Origin: Sphingomonadaceae bacterium
GTDB taxonomy: Bacteria; Pseudomonadota; Alphaproteobacteria; Sphingomonadales; Sphingomonadaceae
Length of the DNA: 6,177 nt
Assembly: GCA_019239785.1 (NCBI GenBank)
Contig: JAFAZM010000313.1
Coordinates: 1-6,177, forward strand
Direction: 5' to 3'
Each line of letters begins with the position of its first letter. The stretch's first letter is position 1. Made by a program: the position numbers and the translations under genes. The notes below the pieces were generated by a model, which was given only the letters and a program-made list of their open reading frames with translations, was not told the origin of the DNA and ran no database searches. Of the stretch, positions 5,607-6,177 are shown in pieces.

Positions 5607-6177
5607 GAAAGATTTCGGAGATAATCGCTTTGGGTGGGGAGCGTCGGGACGAGCGCTGAGATCGTCTCGCGCAGCCTGGCCATGGCTTGGTCGGCCTGGG
5701 CGGCCGGAAGGGTCTCGACCAGCGGATCGATGCGTTCGGGGATTACCCCCTGGCCGAGCAGCACCGCCAGCCAGGAATCGCGCGAGAAGGTCTCCTCCTC
5801 GTAGATCGGCAGCCGGCCGCGGGACCTGAACAGGGTGAGGGTGTGGGCGAGCGAGGCCGGCGGCTCCGCCGCGGCCGCAGCCTGCCAGAAGGGCTCCGGC
5901 CGGCGCGACGCAACGTAATGGAGGACCAGGAAGTCGCGCATCCGGTCCGCCTCGGCGACGCTCTGCCGGTTATAGTCCCAGAGCTCGACCGCGCCGCAAT
6001 CCCGGTCCGGCATCATCGAGACGATCCGGTCGATCGCGCTGTGGGCGAGATGGAGATTGCCCCATTCGAGCGGCTCCATCGCCGCCGCGGCATCCCCGAT
6101 CGCGACGCAATTGCGCAGCCAGGGCTGCGGCCGGCAGCCGGCGCGGATGCCGGCGGGCGGGCCGGACGGCGCGGCGC
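5588..6177 (-). CDS. Divergent flavin-dependent halogenase homologue (third copy), C-terminal 195 residues; 5' end outside window
   Basis: The frame is open to the right edge, so the ATG at 6079 is internal; 32 further codons are readable upstream of it. The visible part aligns end to end with the C-terminal third of the two halogenases: WLRNCVAIGDAAAAMEPLE matches WVKNVIAIGLAGGFLEPLE; then SAIDRIVSMMP, RMRDFLVLHYVASRR, PEPFWQ, SWLAVLLGQGVIPE and the terminal LPTQSDYL. Where the paralogues have EPLESTSIHL, this protein reads EPLEWGNLHL: the catalytic Glu is kept (codon 6067-6065), but the Ser-Thr next to it, whose backbone forms the halide site in PrnA, is Trp-Gly. The FAD motif, catalytic Lys and WxWxIP would lie beyond the window. 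It could be a halogenase with altered halide handling, a flavin monooxygenase or an inactive partner. It is the first visible gene of the operon, which starts further right. Confidence 0.88.
   Translation of the reverse strand, partial: AAPSGPPAGIRAGCRPQPWLRNCVAIGDAAAAMEPLEWGNLHLAHSAIDRIVSMMPDRDCGAVELWDYNRQSVAEADRMRDFLVLHYVASRRPEPFWQAAAAAEPPASLAHTLTLFRSRGRLPIYEEETFSRDSWLAVLLGQGVIPERIDPLVETLPAAQADQAMARLRETISALVPTLPTQSDYLRNLSRQSIR

Noticed and set aside
4167..5624. 485-codon plus-strand open frame
   Set aside because: Opposite halogenase paralogue 2; long but Asp/Arg/Val/Glu-rich in the manner of antisense reading. The minus-strand gene carries every expected motif.
5588..6079. A small stand-alone 163-residue gene starting at ATG 6079
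   Set aside because: The homology to halogenases continues through 32 more codons upstream to the window edge, so this ATG is internal to a larger gene.

Overview
The window is a GC-rich piece (roughly two-thirds G+C by eye) of a bacterial chromosome. It most likely comes from an alphaproteobacterium of the sphingomonad/Caulobacter type. The basis is the gene content (a BglX-type GH3 glycosidase next to a cluster of flavin-dependent 'tryptophan halogenase' homologues and a JmjC/cupin-like oxygenase) and the wording of the intergenic palindrome, which resembles dispersed repeats I remember from sphingomonad genomes. The taxonomic call is an inference.

Layout. 1-1382 (+) is the C-terminal part of a GH3 beta-glycosidase whose start lies left of the window. 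1383-1489 is a short gap between convergent genes, almost filled by a 95-nt multi-armed palindrome (1388-1482). From 1490 to the right edge, one tightly packed minus-strand operon is read right to left: a third halogenase homologue (C-terminal part only, 5588-6177), a complete halogenase homologue (4041-5591), a second complete halogenase homologue (2509-4044), and a 340-residue FIH-like cupin/JmjC 2-oxoglutarate oxygenase (1490-2512). All three gene junctions are 4-nt stop/start overlaps (ATGA, GTGA, TTGA in order of transcription), so the genes are almost certainly cotranscribed and translationally coupled. The operon promoter lies outside the window.

How the genes may work together. The two complete halogenase homologues keep the FAD-binding glycine motif, the catalytic lysine, the WxWxIP signature and the catalytic glutamate of the PrnA/RebH superfamily. 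The third keeps the glutamate but has lost the Ser-Thr that follows it. The oxygenase closely resembles human FIH in its metal-binding and C-terminal core, with Arg where FIH has its 2-oxoglutarate-binding Lys. From general knowledge, such clusters in Caulobacter, Xanthomonas and sphingomonads sit beside TonB-dependent receptors and glycan-use genes, and their natural substrate is unresolved. The GH3 gene fits that setting, but no receptor is visible here. The most noteworthy content is therefore three halogenase paralogues plus an FIH-like hydroxylase in one operon, possibly acting on a shared unknown substrate, and the structured palindrome that closes it.
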